From: Takashimella koratensis
Taxonomy: Eukaryota > Basidiomycota > Tremellomycetes > Trichosporonales > Tetragoniomycetaceae
Direction: 5' to 3'
Length of the DNA: 64,000 nt
NCBI GenBank assembly: GCA_003116875.1
Contig: BCKT01000001.1
Location: forward strand, 1,855,486 to 1,919,485
Made by a program: the position numbers and the translations under genes. Below the pieces are notes generated by a model. That model saw only the letters and a program-made list of their open reading frames with translations. It made no database searches and was not told the DNA's origin. This document shows positions 47,197-59,649 of this stretch, in pieces. Position 1 is the stretch's first letter; each line of letters begins with the position of its first letter.

Positions 47197-47488
47197 GGTG
47201 GTTGGGGATGGGGGTTGGTGGTGGTGAGGACCAGAGAGAGGAGCAACGTCGAGCGATCCCAAAGGTTGTTTACATCGGGTCGCGACGAATGTGGCGTTTA
47301 GCAAGCAGGCCCGGTGTAACAGGGACGCGTGTTAGCTTAGATCTTCTGCTTTACGTAAGATCTTTCCCCTGCCCAGCTCAAATCAGTCGCGTGTAAACAA
47401 ACAAATCGACTGGTCTTGCACATCATCCTTTGCACCCACCTCAACCTCATCCACCATCACATCCACAACATCACTTCAACTCCTCGCA
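47197..47488. promoter_or_regulatory. Divergent YCG1/NUF2 promoter
   Basis: A 292-bp spacer separating the start codons of a condensin and a kinetochore gene. No TATA box is obvious. Sharing one spacer suggests cell-cycle co-expression (inference). Confidence 0.75.
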
Positions 47489-49436
47489 ATGTCGCAAGTG
47501 CGCAAACAGCCTCAGGCTGCGCAAGAGCTCGCCGGTTTCCCAATGATGACCACTGGCGAAGTCGTCGACTGTCTCTCCGCGCTCGGTATCTCTGCTCACC
47601 CCGATGATATCCTCAAACCCAACGCACAGACAACCCAGGGCCTGTTCGCGGCTTTGCTCCATGCGCTCATGGCAGCGCCCATCGAGATGATTGAGCAGCC
47701 TCGCGCGACACTGTTGGGGATGATGGAGTATAAGGACCTGTATTCGGACAGTCTGCAGTTCACAATGTTCTTCCGACACTGGTGAGTTGGTTTATCCAGC
47801 GAATGGTGAAGGAAATACAAGAGGCGGCGGTGATCAAGGAAGATTCACAATCATTCGACTGACACACCTACCCAGCCGAGACCTCGTGCGGCTCTGTGGG
47901 ATCTCAAACTTCTCCATGTCCGACCTTACTCGGCCCGAGGCTCAGCGACTCCGTCTCATCCTCAGCGGTATTCTCAACTTTGCAAAGTTCAGGTATGCTG
48001 ATGCTTTTCATACGATGTTCTCTTTACTGTTAGAGATGGCTGGCAAGTAGGCTGACCCCTTGGTAATTTTCCACAGGGACGAACGTGAGGCGTACCACGG
48101 CAGCCTCGTTTACAAGCTTAACGCGCAGACGGAAAAGTGCGTTGCGTCCCTTCTTTCACTGAATCGCTGGTCGTAGGGGTATCAGCTAATACTTACCCAG
48201 TGCTATCCGACTCCGCCGTAACCTCGAGAAAGTTGAGGCGTCAATCGCTGAAATCACGTAGGTTGTCTTCTTTGGTGCTCGGGTAAGATTGGCGAACACT
48301 TGCTGAATCTTTCTCAGGGAGAAGAGTGCAGAGGAGCGACCAAAGACGGAAGCCGCGCGAGCACAGAATGACACGCTTCGGTCCGAGCTCTTGGACCTTC
48401 GTAGTCAGCAGGTCAAGCTCTCTCAGGAAGTCGAGGAGCTGAAACGCGATCGGCAAAACATCATGGACCAAGCTGTGAGTCAACCAGCCTCTCAAGATGT
48501 GAATCTTGTCGTGAATTGACATTGGTCCCAGGCAAGCAAAGTTCGCGAGCTCGGTGTTCTCCAGCAACAAAACATCAACACTCGCTCTCGCCTTGTCCAG
48601 TCACCTGACCGTATCAAGCGGCATATCAGCGAGATGACCCACACAGTCACGACAGAGCGCGCAACGCATGCGTCGTTTGTCCGTAAAGCGCGAGAGCTGG
48701 GTAACCGACTCGAGATGATTGGGGGGCTCGAAATGGAGCTCAAGCGCCTTATTGAGCTCGAGCGCGATATCGATGTTCAACGGAGTAAAGTCGAAGAGGC
48801 GAGGAGGAGTATGATGTCCCTCAAAGCGAGGTTGGAACACAGGGATATCGAGGGACAAGGGTTGACAGTTAGGCTCGAGGTAGGTGGCTGACTTGGCCTG
48901 TGGTGAAAAATGATTGCTGACAATGGGATTGTAAACAGCAATTGGGGCGTCAACTCCAGAACGCTAGCGATAAGCTCGTCCGCCAACAAGAGATGGGCAA
49001 AGAGATGCGCGAGAGGGCAAAGGGTAAAGTCCAGGCTCTGAAAGACGAGTGAGTAGGGGCTTTCGTCTGGTCTCAAAGATGCTCAATCTCGTATGCGCGC
49101 TCGAGAACGAGGCTGACGATTGTTTCTCTTCCTTTTCCTATCTCTTGCGTTTAGGTATGTCGTTCGGTCGAAGGAGAGGAACCACTATCAAAAGGAGCGT
49201 GACGCGCTTCTCGCCGAACAGAAAGAGCTCGAGGCTGAGATGGCCACGTTCGTGACCAAGAACGAAACGGAGATCAACGGGCTCTTGAATGAGTACTGGA
49301 CGATGCGAAAGCAAGCTGGTGAGTGTCTCAGGGCTGTCTTGGTGCGAAAGTGTTGGATGGGCGCTGATGCATACCTGCCACAGTGGACTACATGAACACC
49401 ATGACGGTCAAGCTTGGGCTGGAACTGCGAGTATAG
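47489..49436 (+). CDS. NUF2: Kinetochore protein Nuf2 (Ndc80 complex)
   Basis: Subunit of the Ndc80 complex that couples kinetochores to microtubules. Nine exons: 47489-47781, 47876-47992, 48077-48136, 48201-48257, 48318-48474, 48532-48879, 48939-49048, 49155-49318, 49384-49436; 452 aa, the family length. The N-terminal calponin-homology domain (about 15-150) carries [52 protein letters not shown] and [14 protein letters not shown], all typical of Nuf2. From about residue 165 on the protein is an almost continuous coiled-coil ([54 protein letters not shown]). The short C-terminus [17 protein letters not shown] would join Spc24-Spc25. The start is the first ATG of the CH frame. Confidence 0.97.
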
Positions 49437-49718
49437 AGCGGCGGCTGGCGTTGAGCGGTGAAGGATGGCGCGGAGACGACGTGCTCTAGCACAAGCGCAA
49501 GCGCAAACCCAGGTTAGGTCTGCGCGTTTCAGTTTGTTATTCGTTACATTGCGTGCTATCATGAGTGTGTTACAACTTTTGGGCTATGTTTATTATGATC
49601 AACCCCTGAGGTCGAGGAGACGAATGCATCTTGACGCGACTGCTCGGTTCCTAGTCTTGTCTTCGAAGCATCCTCTCGTGGCCCTCGTTCCCTTGCGCGG
49701 CCGGCTCGGTATCCCGCC
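49437..49718. other. Convergent 3' spacer
   Basis: This 282-bp spacer lies between the NUF2 and VPS28 stop codons. A CAAGCG-type short tandem (about 49490-49508) is the only structure seen. Confidence 0.5.
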
Positions 49719-50867
49719 TCATGATGATTTGCTCAAAGAGCGGAAGAACTCGTTGTACGCGTTCTCGATGTCAAACAGCATCTGCGCAAAAGCGAAGCGT
49801 CAATAACGATTCTGAGAAAGTGGAGAGCTGGACGATGGGACTAAGGATTTGTCTCGCAATCTGAATCAGCTCACCTGCCTGGACTGCTCCTCGGTGATCT
49901 CGTCACTCGCTTTCATAGCATTGAGAGCGATCAACCTATCCATATCAGCATCGGTCACTTCGACACCCTCGCCCTAGCCCACACCTCGTCTCTGCGTGCC
50001 AAGCCATTGTGGATCGTTGGGTCATACTCACCAATGGAGTATCTTTGCCCTTCCTTCCCACTCTTGACTCCCCTTGAACCGGGTGTAGCCAGTCATCAAC
50101 TCGCTCAAGAACGGATGAAGCTGGTCCTTTGCTCGGAGGTTGAGTTTGAGTGCGTCCATGAAGGTGATGAACGACTGGTGTTGGAACAGGTATCAGGCGA
50201 GCAGCGAGGATAAGTCGGGTCAGCGATAAGTGTTCAGGTCGAAGAGATGAAACAGTGAACGGAAAATATTGGAAGAAGAAGCATAGAGAGGGAAGGAGGG
50301 CAAAGAGTAACTTTGAGATTGCGCACCTGTGTCGTCTCTGCAACCCATTTCCCGGTCTCGGCACCGGAATCCGCCGCTTCTGCACTATGCTCCACCGTTG
50401 CTGGCACTCCCACCGTCAACCGATGCAAAGCAGCGGGGTGGTCCATCTGGTACGTCATCAACAAGCATCAGCAGCAACCAGCTAGTCTCGCAAACATGAG
50501 ATCTACACTCACTCGATATCGCTTCATAAACGCTTCAACACCGCCCACATCCTCGCCTACCAATTTCATCAAACTCTTGTACTGCGCCAAGAGCTTGATA
50601 CATGCTGGCGCGTACCTAATCCGACGAGGACCCATCAGCAACATCTCGACTAGAGGGACGAGAAGCACCAAGGGAATGTAAAAACCCTTGTGTAACTTCC
50701 AACAAAGGAGGCATTACCACTCACTCTTTCCCGGAGACACTATCGCGAACGTATGCGCGTTCGAGGTACTCTAAGCTAACGATGATACTGTACAGCGTTG
50801 CGAGGTTCTCGGCGCGCTCGCGCTCAGCGTTGGTAGTGTAAAGCCTGATCTCTTCGTCGAGGTTCAT
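49719..50867 (-). CDS. VPS28: ESCRT-I subunit Vps28
   Basis: Component of ESCRT-I, which sorts ubiquitinated cargo into multivesicular endosomes; its C-terminal domain contacts ESCRT-II. Six exons: 50867-50725, 50615-50513, 50446-50327, 50174-50032, 49935-49875, 49781-49719; 210 aa. The N-terminal core has NLDEEIRLYTTNAERERAEN, LATLYSIIVSLEYLERAYVR and CIKLLAQYKSLMKLVG. After a short linker (MDHPAALHRLTVGVPATVEH) comes the four-helix C-terminal domain: SFITFMDALKLNLRAKDQLH, FLSELMTGYTRF, GRAKILHWLIALNAMKASDE, ITEEQSRQMLFDIENAYNEF. All blocks match Vps28 in order and spacing. The start is the ATG opening MNLDEEI. Confidence 0.97.
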
Positions 50868-51345
50868 TGTGGGGTTGAGAGCAAAAGAGCAAAGGTGGTC
50901 GGATCTGCGGTGTGCACTGTCAAGACTTGGACGGTGGATGGGGACTGTGGATAGTAGCGGTTTGCAACACAAGGGAACTGCGAATAGACCCGCCTCCATT
51001 CAGAATCCCTCCATTGACTACTCGCGTCCTTGTCCTTGTCAACCACCTACCTGATCCTTGTCCTCGTCGCTTCTATTGTGCATACACAACGTCTTCACCA
51101 CTCGCATCCCGCTCACCCACCTGGCCTCGACTCACAGCATACATTGCCCCACGCGCTGCTCTCTTACTCTGGCTCCCTCCCCTGCTCCAACCTGCTCAAT
51201 CGTCCGACCGCCGACCGCTTGACCGCGCTTCACGCTCGCCTGACCTCGTCCTACCTCATTGATCGAACCCCGTCCCAATTCGCCACCCTCACCACTCTAG
51301 TCGTCCGCGTCGTAATCCTCGCTCGCACCCGGGCCTACACACGGC
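50868..51345. promoter_or_regulatory. Divergent VPS28/carrier promoter
   Basis: A 478-bp spacer between start codons. From about 51030 to 51345 the plus strand is C/T-rich, consistent with the carrier's 5' leader. No gene was seen. Confidence 0.65.
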
Positions 51346-51384
51346 ATGGCCCAGAATGGAGAGCGAGATCGTGCGTAGCTTCCT

Positions 51385-51416
<32 letters not shown>

Positions 51417-53951
51417 ACTCACCTCCACCTCGTACCCCGCGGCGTCTCATATTGTTTTTCATACCTCTAATGCCACTGCTGACTCTGCCGTAGCAAGTAG
51501 ACCCTCACCCGTGGTTGACTTTACGTCCGGTGTTATAGCTGGTAAGTGGCTTCCAGATATATCGCTACGAATTACCTCAATGCGTCTCTGCGAACTGCGA
51601 GCTCCGGTGCAGCTACTCTGGAGCCAAGTAGAGCTAACATGACTTCTCCACTCCTTGCCATACCGCTACGCTTTGCACGTTCAAGGTGCCGCGGGTCTTG
51701 TTGTTGGCCAGCCCCTCGATGTGGTGAAGGTCCGATATCAGACCCCGCAATATGCCGGTCGCTACACTTCAATCATGGGCGCGTTTCGTGAGTGTCTTCT
51801 CTTGCTTCGAGGTTACCTGAGCGTTGTTGCCGTTCGAGAGGTGGTCGCAGTTCAATGAGCGTGGTGGTGCACGATAGTATGCAGGAGTAAGGCGAGGGTA
51901 AAGGGAGATGTGTCGAGCGTTTGACTGACCTTGCCCAGGGGATATTATCAAAGAGGAGAGCGCACGGGGTCTGTTCAAGGGCGTCATGAGTCCAATGGTA
52001 CGTCACCAGTCGCGATACTCTCGTCCAATTTCTCTCATTCTCCGCATTTTCTGGTCCTTGAGCATACGGCTGACATGTGTGTCGATAGGCCGGAATTGCA
52101 TTTGTGAGTATTCATGCACCTTTCGCCCGCTTGCCTTCACCTATTGCTGCTCACTGACACTAACTGGGACAGATCAACGGGGTCGTTTTCACATCGTATT
52201 CGTTCTTGATGAGTCTACAGATCAAGCCTGGAGTCGAGGACGAGCCAAGTTTAGCCAAGATCTGTTTGGCCGGCGCAGGTAGCGGTGTCGTCGGCGCGTG
52301 AGTGTTCAGTTCGATGCTTGGTTTGGATTCTTGGAGGGTACGGAAGGAGACAATACCAACTCACGCTTGGCTCAGATTGCTAACGTGCCCAACCGAGTTA
52401 ATAAAGGTGAGTTAAATCACCCGTCGCGAACAAGGATGGGTCATCACCCCCCCCTCGTCTCCAAGGATCATCGTTCATCTGATCTTTACCCGCCTCTTTG
52501 TGAGCCTTTACTAACGCCCCGACCCTCTACTCGTTCCAGATCCGACAACAGTCCGCGCCTCCTCACCTGAATCCATCGGTGCTGGACGTTATGCGAGGTA
52601 TCGTACGCACCGACGGTGTACGGGGGTTGTATCGAGGGTTCTCCGCGACGGCGTTACGTGAACTCGCGTATGGGCCATACTTTTGCACGTGAGTGGCGTA
52701 GGAACCTGCGATGGCGCCACTTCAGTCATCAAGGCGTGGGTGAGAGGGCGGAGAGCGGAACGTGTTCTATCTGCAGTAGTAAAGGATCCTTTGAGAGCGG
52801 CACGAGAGAAGAGGGCAAAGGCGGAAGGCGGAAGGCGGAAGGCGGAAGACAGAGGGGGAAGGAAGAAAGCCACAAACTGTCTTGCTGATCACCTTACCTT
52901 GGGGATGTTCAACCCTATTCACCAATAGGTACGAAGCCGTGTGTCGATTATTCAAGTGGATGAAACCCGCGCCTCCACCCCCTCGGGTCAGCGGGAACAA
53001 GCACCACCATGAGTCGTTGATTGACGAGGCTGAGAGGGAACTGGCGAGCGGGCTGACATGGGCGGAATTGATGACTGCTGGAGGGTGTGCGGGTGTGACT
53101 GCGTGGATTGTGAGTAAAACGTGGATCCCATTGCCTTGCTATGGAGTCCTCCGCCATTTCATCTAAGGCGTAACGCTGTACCCACCGTGTCAAGTCTATT
53201 CTTGTTCTAATATTTGTGCCTAGGCAACGTTCCCGCTCGATGTGTTCAAGACGCGGATGCAGTCGACGCAGTGGCCCGTAGCTGAGTCGTCCGCGCCCAG
53301 CTCGACGTCGTTGGCCCAACATATACAGCCAGGATCAACAACGACAACTACAGCGACCACGTTAACGCGCCCGCCCAAGCCTCCAGGACTCGTTGCTGTC
53401 GCGCGACATGCTGTGCGCACCGAGGGATGGCGCGTCATGTTCTCCGGACTGTCCCCAACGTTGATAAGGTGAGTTCAGTATTGGTCGCCACAACGACGAC
53501 GCTGTCCGGCTGTCGGCTTCTTGAACCTTCCGGCCCCGGGATGTGCTCCATGGGGTCGCATATGGGCCCAACGTATAGTGCTTGTGAACGTTGCTAACTC
53601 TGATCGACGCTTGTTCCTGCCCTGTTCGGTCCTGTCCTGTTCCTGTCCTATTCTTCGTCTCTCGTCTCACCGTACCCTGGGCGTTCTCACGATCAGGGCT
53701 GTACCTGTGAGTCCTCATTCTCTTCTCGGCGGGGCTAGTCCAACCTCCGTCTCGAAGAGGCGCAGTGACCGTGGGAAGTGGGAAGTAAGGGACCACGTAG
53801 CTGCCAGCCAAGAGCTGAGGCCGAGAATGACGGAGGGGGCGTGGAAATCGGGTAACAACAGAGCTGACGAAGACGGTGGGAATTGGGGTGGACACAGACG
53901 AATATGGTAATCTTTCTCACGTTTGAAGCCTGCGTCGCTGCAATGTCGTGA
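51346..53951 (+). CDS. Mitochondrial carrier (SLC25) family protein with micro-exons
   Basis: Inner-membrane metabolite transporter of the SLC25 family; substrate not assignable. Twelve exons: 51346-51370, 51494-51541, 51686-51787, 51939-51997, 52089-52103, 52173-52297, 52376-52406, 52540-52688, 52929-53109, 53224-53468, 53697-53706, 53898-53951; 347 aa. Three ~100-residue repeats each carry the carrier signature: QPLDVVKVRYQ (from about 33), CPTELIKIRQQ (about 129) and FPLDVFKTRMQ (about 248). The start MAQNGERDPSRPSPVVDFTS and GVIAGAAGLVVG is standard. The third repeat ends GLSPTLIRAVPTNMVIFLTF. Exons of 15 nt (AGIAF) and 10 nt (within RAVP) are required to keep the conserved frame. The P-x-[DE]-x-x-[KR] motifs suggest an organic-cation or amino-acid/carnitine-like carrier, weakly. 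Intron 1 contains a 30-C tract. Confidence 0.9.
51386..51415. repeat. Poly-C tract (30 C) in carrier intron 1
   Basis: An uninterrupted run of C between the donor and acceptor of the first carrier intron. The complementary strand is G30 and could form a quadruplex. Length is likely uncertain because of sequencing error in homopolymers. Confidence 0.97.
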
Positions 53952-55116
53952 GGCCTGGGATGTATCAGGGATGGAGGCGAAGGGGGCGGAGGTAGAGGGG
54001 GAGAAACGAAGAGGGATAAAGAGAAGCTGGAGAGTGTAGAACGGCGATAGAGTGTACGCAGAGTGGACCGGTAGCCATTGCCGGCCCTAGGTCCAGCGAG
54101 GAGGCGGTGCATGTCGATGGAAGTACGGCAGCGTGGAGCCCATCAATCACGATTGCGTGGTTACTCGGCACCGCACCGCCCCGCACCGACCACGGCCCAC
54201 GCTCAGCCTCGAATGCTCCATCGGAACCCAATCATTCCAGATCGAGCCTTACCTAAACTCGGGGGCATACTCTATCCCAATGAACGGTTCGAAGCTTGGG
54301 CCCCAAGCAAGTGTGCAAGTGAAATGATGGAGTACCTAAGTTCCCACGACAGCCGACGTTTTAACACTGGTCGTCATTCTGCCACTTTTTTCTCGTAGGT
54401 CCCAACTCTGATATCTTGTTTTCCCACCGAGACTTGGGAAAATTGCCACGCTCGCCTGAGCCTACGCTTACGCTTTTCTCCTTACTAGACCTCCGACTCC
54501 ACACTTTGACCAGCCAGTGATCGATCAACGCATAGTCTCATCATTCACATATAGCATCAGAATAGTCTCATCCATCACAACTACTACCGTTACCTTTCTC
54601 ATCACGCATGGTTCCTTTATCTTTCATCATTATCCGTTTATAGAAAACTACAATATCAAATGTGGTCTTGTCTTATCGTTCACGTCAGGTTAACGTCACT
54701 TTATGATTTAGAGTTTCAGGCTGAACGGAGAGTATGATGCAAGACTGTACAAGGGACGTACGGTAGTCAAATCTTCCAAGAACTGGCCTGCACCACCCAC
54801 GGTTACGTCGAGATGGACGGAAATCCACACTCTTTCTTACACTCTTGAGCTCTTGCGTCATATTCAACTAATCATACAGGCTTCCTCGCACGTCCACGAA
54901 CCCGACCACTGTCTCTCTGCCAGCTTTATTTTCTATTTTCAACAACAAACCCTCTTCACGAACCAAGCACCCCCCAGATTTCCCTTCTCCCTCTATCGCC
55001 ATTCTTATCGCAAAACACGTGGGCCCCTGCGCTCCTGCCTCGTTGTTCTTCTTTTTCTGTGGCTTGGGAAATTTCAGCTAGCCAGAACTACCCATATGAT
55101 CGCTGCATCCTTTCCT

Positions 55117-55130
55117 CCCCCCCCCCCCCC
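55117..55130. repeat. Poly-C tract (14 C)
   Basis: Uninterrupted C run inside a C/T-rich stretch of the gene-poor region; a second example of long C/G homopolymers in this window. Confidence 0.95.
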
Positions 55131-56396
55131 TTCCTCTCCCTTGCACCTACCATGTAGGTCTCAGATCTCCGACCCCTGGTCTCTCTCTGCACGTTTGTTC
55201 ACCCCAGCCAAAACCTGCAACTATTCTCGCACACCGTGATCGAGGCTTTTTATTTACTCCCTCTTTTCTCCGAACGCCCAGTTACAGCAGTTCTTAGTGA
55301 CATGACTGGGCCCACCTCCACCTGTCTGCGCCAAAGTGGGTCAGAGCGCTACTGTAGAGACACGAAGAGGGACCTTGCAGTAAGTGATCGGTAGAACGTT
55401 TGTGAGCGGTGGTGATGGTGCACGTTAAAATGAGTGTTCTTTACGGGCGTTACATATACCGTATTAGACGACCAAAGGTTGAGGGACAAAGTGAGGAACG
55501 AGTACTGGGTAACACGTGCGAAGGGATCCAGTCAAGGTTCTGAGCAATAGCGCGGTCGAGGCGGTCGAGTGTTGTATCGTCAAGTTTCGGTGATGCAACA
55601 ATGCCCACGGTGGACGGCGAGCACCTCCGCTTCCCAACCCAACTCAGCTTGTGTCCAACCTGGTCTCGTCAAGGGCAACAACGGAGGTCAGAGCTGCGGC
55701 GCCCCTCGACCTGATGCGATGCACTGGAATCAACAACGACGCCTCCCATCTAGTTTCTGGTTGGCCCGTTCCGCTCGGTCGACATTCCACAGACATACTG
55801 CGGGTTCTCAAGCCTTCGTGTTGTTTCTTTATTTGTTTAGTTGTTTGTTTATTTGTTTACTTACGACCAAGAAGCAAGATACGGTTGTTGCCTGAACTGT
55901 GCACAAAATAAACCGCAGGCGGCAGGGAAGTTTCAACCACTTGCACAATGGACGGGACGGACCCGGTGAATTTTCAGTATCAACCACACTGGTCAGGTCA
56001 CCCGCGGCCGCCGTACTCTGAGGCACCCGAAAAGCCGCTGGTAAAGACGTTTCCACCGCTGTTGTTTACTCTCACTTTTACAATACTGTACAGTACGGTA
56101 TCGGACTTGGTCCATATTCTACATACAATATCGAGCAGGAACGGTTTTCTGGTTTTCTGTTTCGCCTTCGGTGCCTCGGACCCAAAATTCACAGATCGTT
56201 TCGAAAAACCTCCACAACCGGCGGCGAAGAGCCGTGCCGAGTTACGGATGGGCAAAAGGCACGGACAGATGGGGTTGCCGTAAATCCGAGGCGTGCACGA
56301 TATGAATAATCCACTTTCCAAAGCGCGAGAAACGACATTGTCAGAGAATATGGTGGCACTGTCGTGATGTACAGTATGTAAAGATCTCTCGGGCAT

Positions 56397-56467
56397 GGTT
56401 GCTGGTTGCTGGTTGCTGGTTGCTGGTTGCTGGTTGCTGGTTGCTGGTTGCTGGTTGCTGGTTGCTG
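56397..56467. repeat. Heptanucleotide minisatellite (GGTTGCT)~10
   Basis: About ten perfect head-to-tail copies of GGTTGCT, with no spacers. Read on the minus strand it is (AGCAACC)n. It lies in the gene-poor region, about 2.4 kb after the carrier gene. Unit length 7 shifts frame, so it is not protein-coding in origin. Confidence 0.98.
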
Positions 56468-59400
56468 GTCTTCCCACCCCGAAGGCGGAGCCGAGGTGCT
56501 TGTGGCTGTCGTTGACGTGAAAATCGGTCAACCGCTGGACGCCACGTAGTGCGGAAGTCGTACAGGGCGCCGAGAACGTAAATCAAGCTGGAGGATTGCA
56601 ACTTTTCTGCCTAGTGGTGTCGGTCGGTTGTCCAACGAACCTATGGATTGGTAAGGACTGGGAAAGATGAGTTCTCAGGCGAGTTAAAGATAGAAGCGAG
56701 GAAGAATAGAAACTTTCTGCCGTCTTCTTACATGAGGCGTCGAGGAACGCGCAAAGTGTTTTGTCGGTGGTGGCTGGCCTGGGCGTGAGGTTACGTTACG
56801 TTGGTCGACGAAGGGATGCCAATTGCTTTCTCGACACCTCAGTTGGCTCGGTAGAGTTTGAAGAAGGTCTGGGGATCAGTCGTAGAGCCGTTACGAGCAG
56901 CGTCAGAAAGTTTTGATAGGCCGCGACTTTGTGTATGGCTCTTGCCAATCGTTAAAGGTTAGCCACGATGTACTGGGTAAAAGATAGCAGCAGGTTGTCC
57001 CTTTGCTTGGGCTCCGTACCTGCTCAAGATAAGGTAGCTGCCATTGGAGAAGGGAGAAACGTTTGATATTCTCTCTTCACAAGTCGGTGGACAAGGCTGG
57101 TGCTGCCATTGGTCCTTCGTCGCCATCAAAGTCCCAGATACCGGCAGCCTAGCGAGAGAAGCTGCACGTCGAAGTGTCGACCTCTTGCTTGTTCCATGAA
57201 TAGCTTTACGCGAAATGAAGCTCAGCGGATATACTCTAGATCTCTCGGCACCTGGTTCGGCAGATCCTTTTGCTGGTTCCTTATCTCATCCCGGGAGGCA
57301 ATCGCCTTTCGCTCACCATCAACCATGCCGTTGAAGCCCGGAGAGAACAAGTACGAAGATAACCACGGAGCAAGGTACAATACCGATCCCGGTAGCGAAG
57401 GTACGACAGCAACAGTCCCGGTGAATGAAAGGTTGTTCTCCCGTAACTTGAAGATCTATGTCACGAACCCCTCGTTTTAGGTTGGGCTTCGCACGTCACA
57501 TTTTCCCTTTGGTCATCGCCGAAATCGTCGATGCGGAGTAACGTTCTTATCATCGGAACGGTCATGAATGACCCTGGGTAGTGACGAGATACCTACCTTC
57601 AGATCATTAGTACACGTACGTGATGAGCTGATGAAATAGAAAGATAGATCTGCCACCTCAAGAAATATCGTGAGAATCGATCACCATCTTCCCGATGGAC
57701 GCTAGCGAGAGCGACACCCGGCCCGCATCTGGGTACCAACTGCACCCTTTGCGGCCTTCGGGCCTTCTGTATTCATCCTTCTACCGGCTGCCTTTTTCCC
57801 CGGTGCGTGCCTCTGCCGCATCCTGTTGTGCCGACTCTTACGACGCTCACTTGTTCCTCGCTAAGCAATCGCGGCAAAGGTCTTTTTCCACGCCAATGTG
57901 ACGCCAACGAATAGCTCGATCATCATCTGACAGACAGGTACCTCCTTCAAGTTAAATCGGCCGGTTTACAAAATAGTGATTTGATTGACAGATTCTCTTT
58001 AGCTCTCGCCGAATCCATGGATCTGGGCTCTGAATAGCTGTTATTCTCTGCCACCCTATCGTCTTGGCTCAGGGAAACACGTCGTCATGTCACCCTGGCT
58101 CAAGCTCGAGATCCTCGCAAAGTCGGAGAGTCAGAGGGGCACGACACCCCGATAGCTAGATGTCATGCACGGTGGCAGCAATAGAGCAGGGCGCTAGAAT
58201 TACTGCAGCCTCCAGAGTTTTTAATTTTCAGTTTTTTCTATTGCAGTTTTTAGGGTACCTACAGGCTGTGCCGTAATAGGAAATTACAAGACGCCACGGA
58301 CCGTTCCGAAGTCCAGGTACGCAAACTCAACTGGCCAAGTTACGGTGTCTGCTCTTGCGAGGCGAGCTTCTGCCTTTGCAGTGGCGAATGCAGGGAGTGG
58401 TGGTCCTGCAAATCCGGACAACATTCCTCTACACCCTTGAAGGCCTGAGCGGCTGATATTCTGCCGAGCAGTGGAGCGCGCAAAGCCCGGTCTCGCTCAC
58501 CCTGCTTGCTGCTGACCCATGTGCGACAGCATGTACGAATTCCTCGACGACAAGTCCGGGCTCTCGTAACCCTCTGTCGCTCTCCCGGGACACCCGGAAA
58601 GTCAAAGTCAATGGACCACGTTATCGACGATGAAACCCAGGATCACCGAACAAGCTTGCGCACTCCCTGGCTGTCGAGATCCCCTGAAGGAGGATTGGGA
58701 CAGCCAACTTTTCTCTACATCCGGCCACCCAAACTTTGAGGATCGCATCGAAGAGCGAGCGAGTGGGAATCGTTGTCGCCAATGCACCGCCAGGCCATTC
58801 AGCGCCTCAGCGTTTCCAGAATAGTGGAGCCTCATTTCATCAATGACGAAACGAGGCCATGTGGCGACGGTGTTGATGGTGCCGAGGACCGAGCGCAAGC
58901 TTTGGCTGAATGATGAATAGCGTCGATGACACAAGTTAGTACGCGCAGCACAGTACAGTAGTAGATGGCGGTCTGTGCTTGCCCATTGTTCTCGGCTGAA
59001 TGAGGAATCCAGGGTGGATAGGGGCTATTCGCTGGCGGGTAAGCCAACTGGCCCGTTGACAGCCCGTCACGGGTTCGGGCCAGCCGGATGAGGATGCCGT
59101 AAAATCACTCTTCGTACAGAGCCACGCGAGAGGGGGTTTTCAGGGATCGCTAGAAAAAGGGTACAACTGTTGTTGCCCCAAGAGGGTTCAAGCCGGAGCC
59201 GAGAGAGAAATTTACGAGCAAAGGGGTTGAGCTTGACCGTCGACCACAGAAGAGGGGATTTCCACGAGTCTGCAGTTTTTCCTTGGAGCTTTGTTTATTA
59301 CGTACCTAGCGGCCGAGAAAACTTGGCCCAGAGGACCCTCCTAAGGCACTTCTGCATATCCTCCTGGTGTTGCCCTGTTTACCCTGCGTAACCCTGCGTC

Positions 59401-59649
59401 GACGCCCCGGTGTCTCATTGCCATGGCGCGAGGAATGGACAGCTGCAGCAATGGTGTATGGGTGGTACTCGCAGCGGCGGTGGTGGTGCTGAATGCTGAA
59501 TGAACAATGGGATGGGGGACGGGTGATCTATCGTAGTTTCAACATCCTGTCTCCAGCGGGAAGGCAGGCAGTAGTGTTTATTTTTTTCCCTCTCCCATCG
59601 CTCGCTGGGGGGCTTCACTGTCACTACACCTCTACTGTACGTTTATGTT

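Noticed and set aside
56397..56467. CRISPR-like array
   Set aside because: Units are contiguous 7-mers without spacers, in a eukaryotic genome; it is a minisatellite.
57100..57480. Small plus-strand protein gene in the gene-poor region
   Set aside because: A single unspliced 126-codon frame with no recognisable domain, conserved motif or splice context; not distinguishable from chance.
59150..59230. tRNA-like GGTTCAAGCC motif near 59185
   Set aside because: Flanking bases do not form a T-arm stem, and no A-box or acceptor pairing was found.
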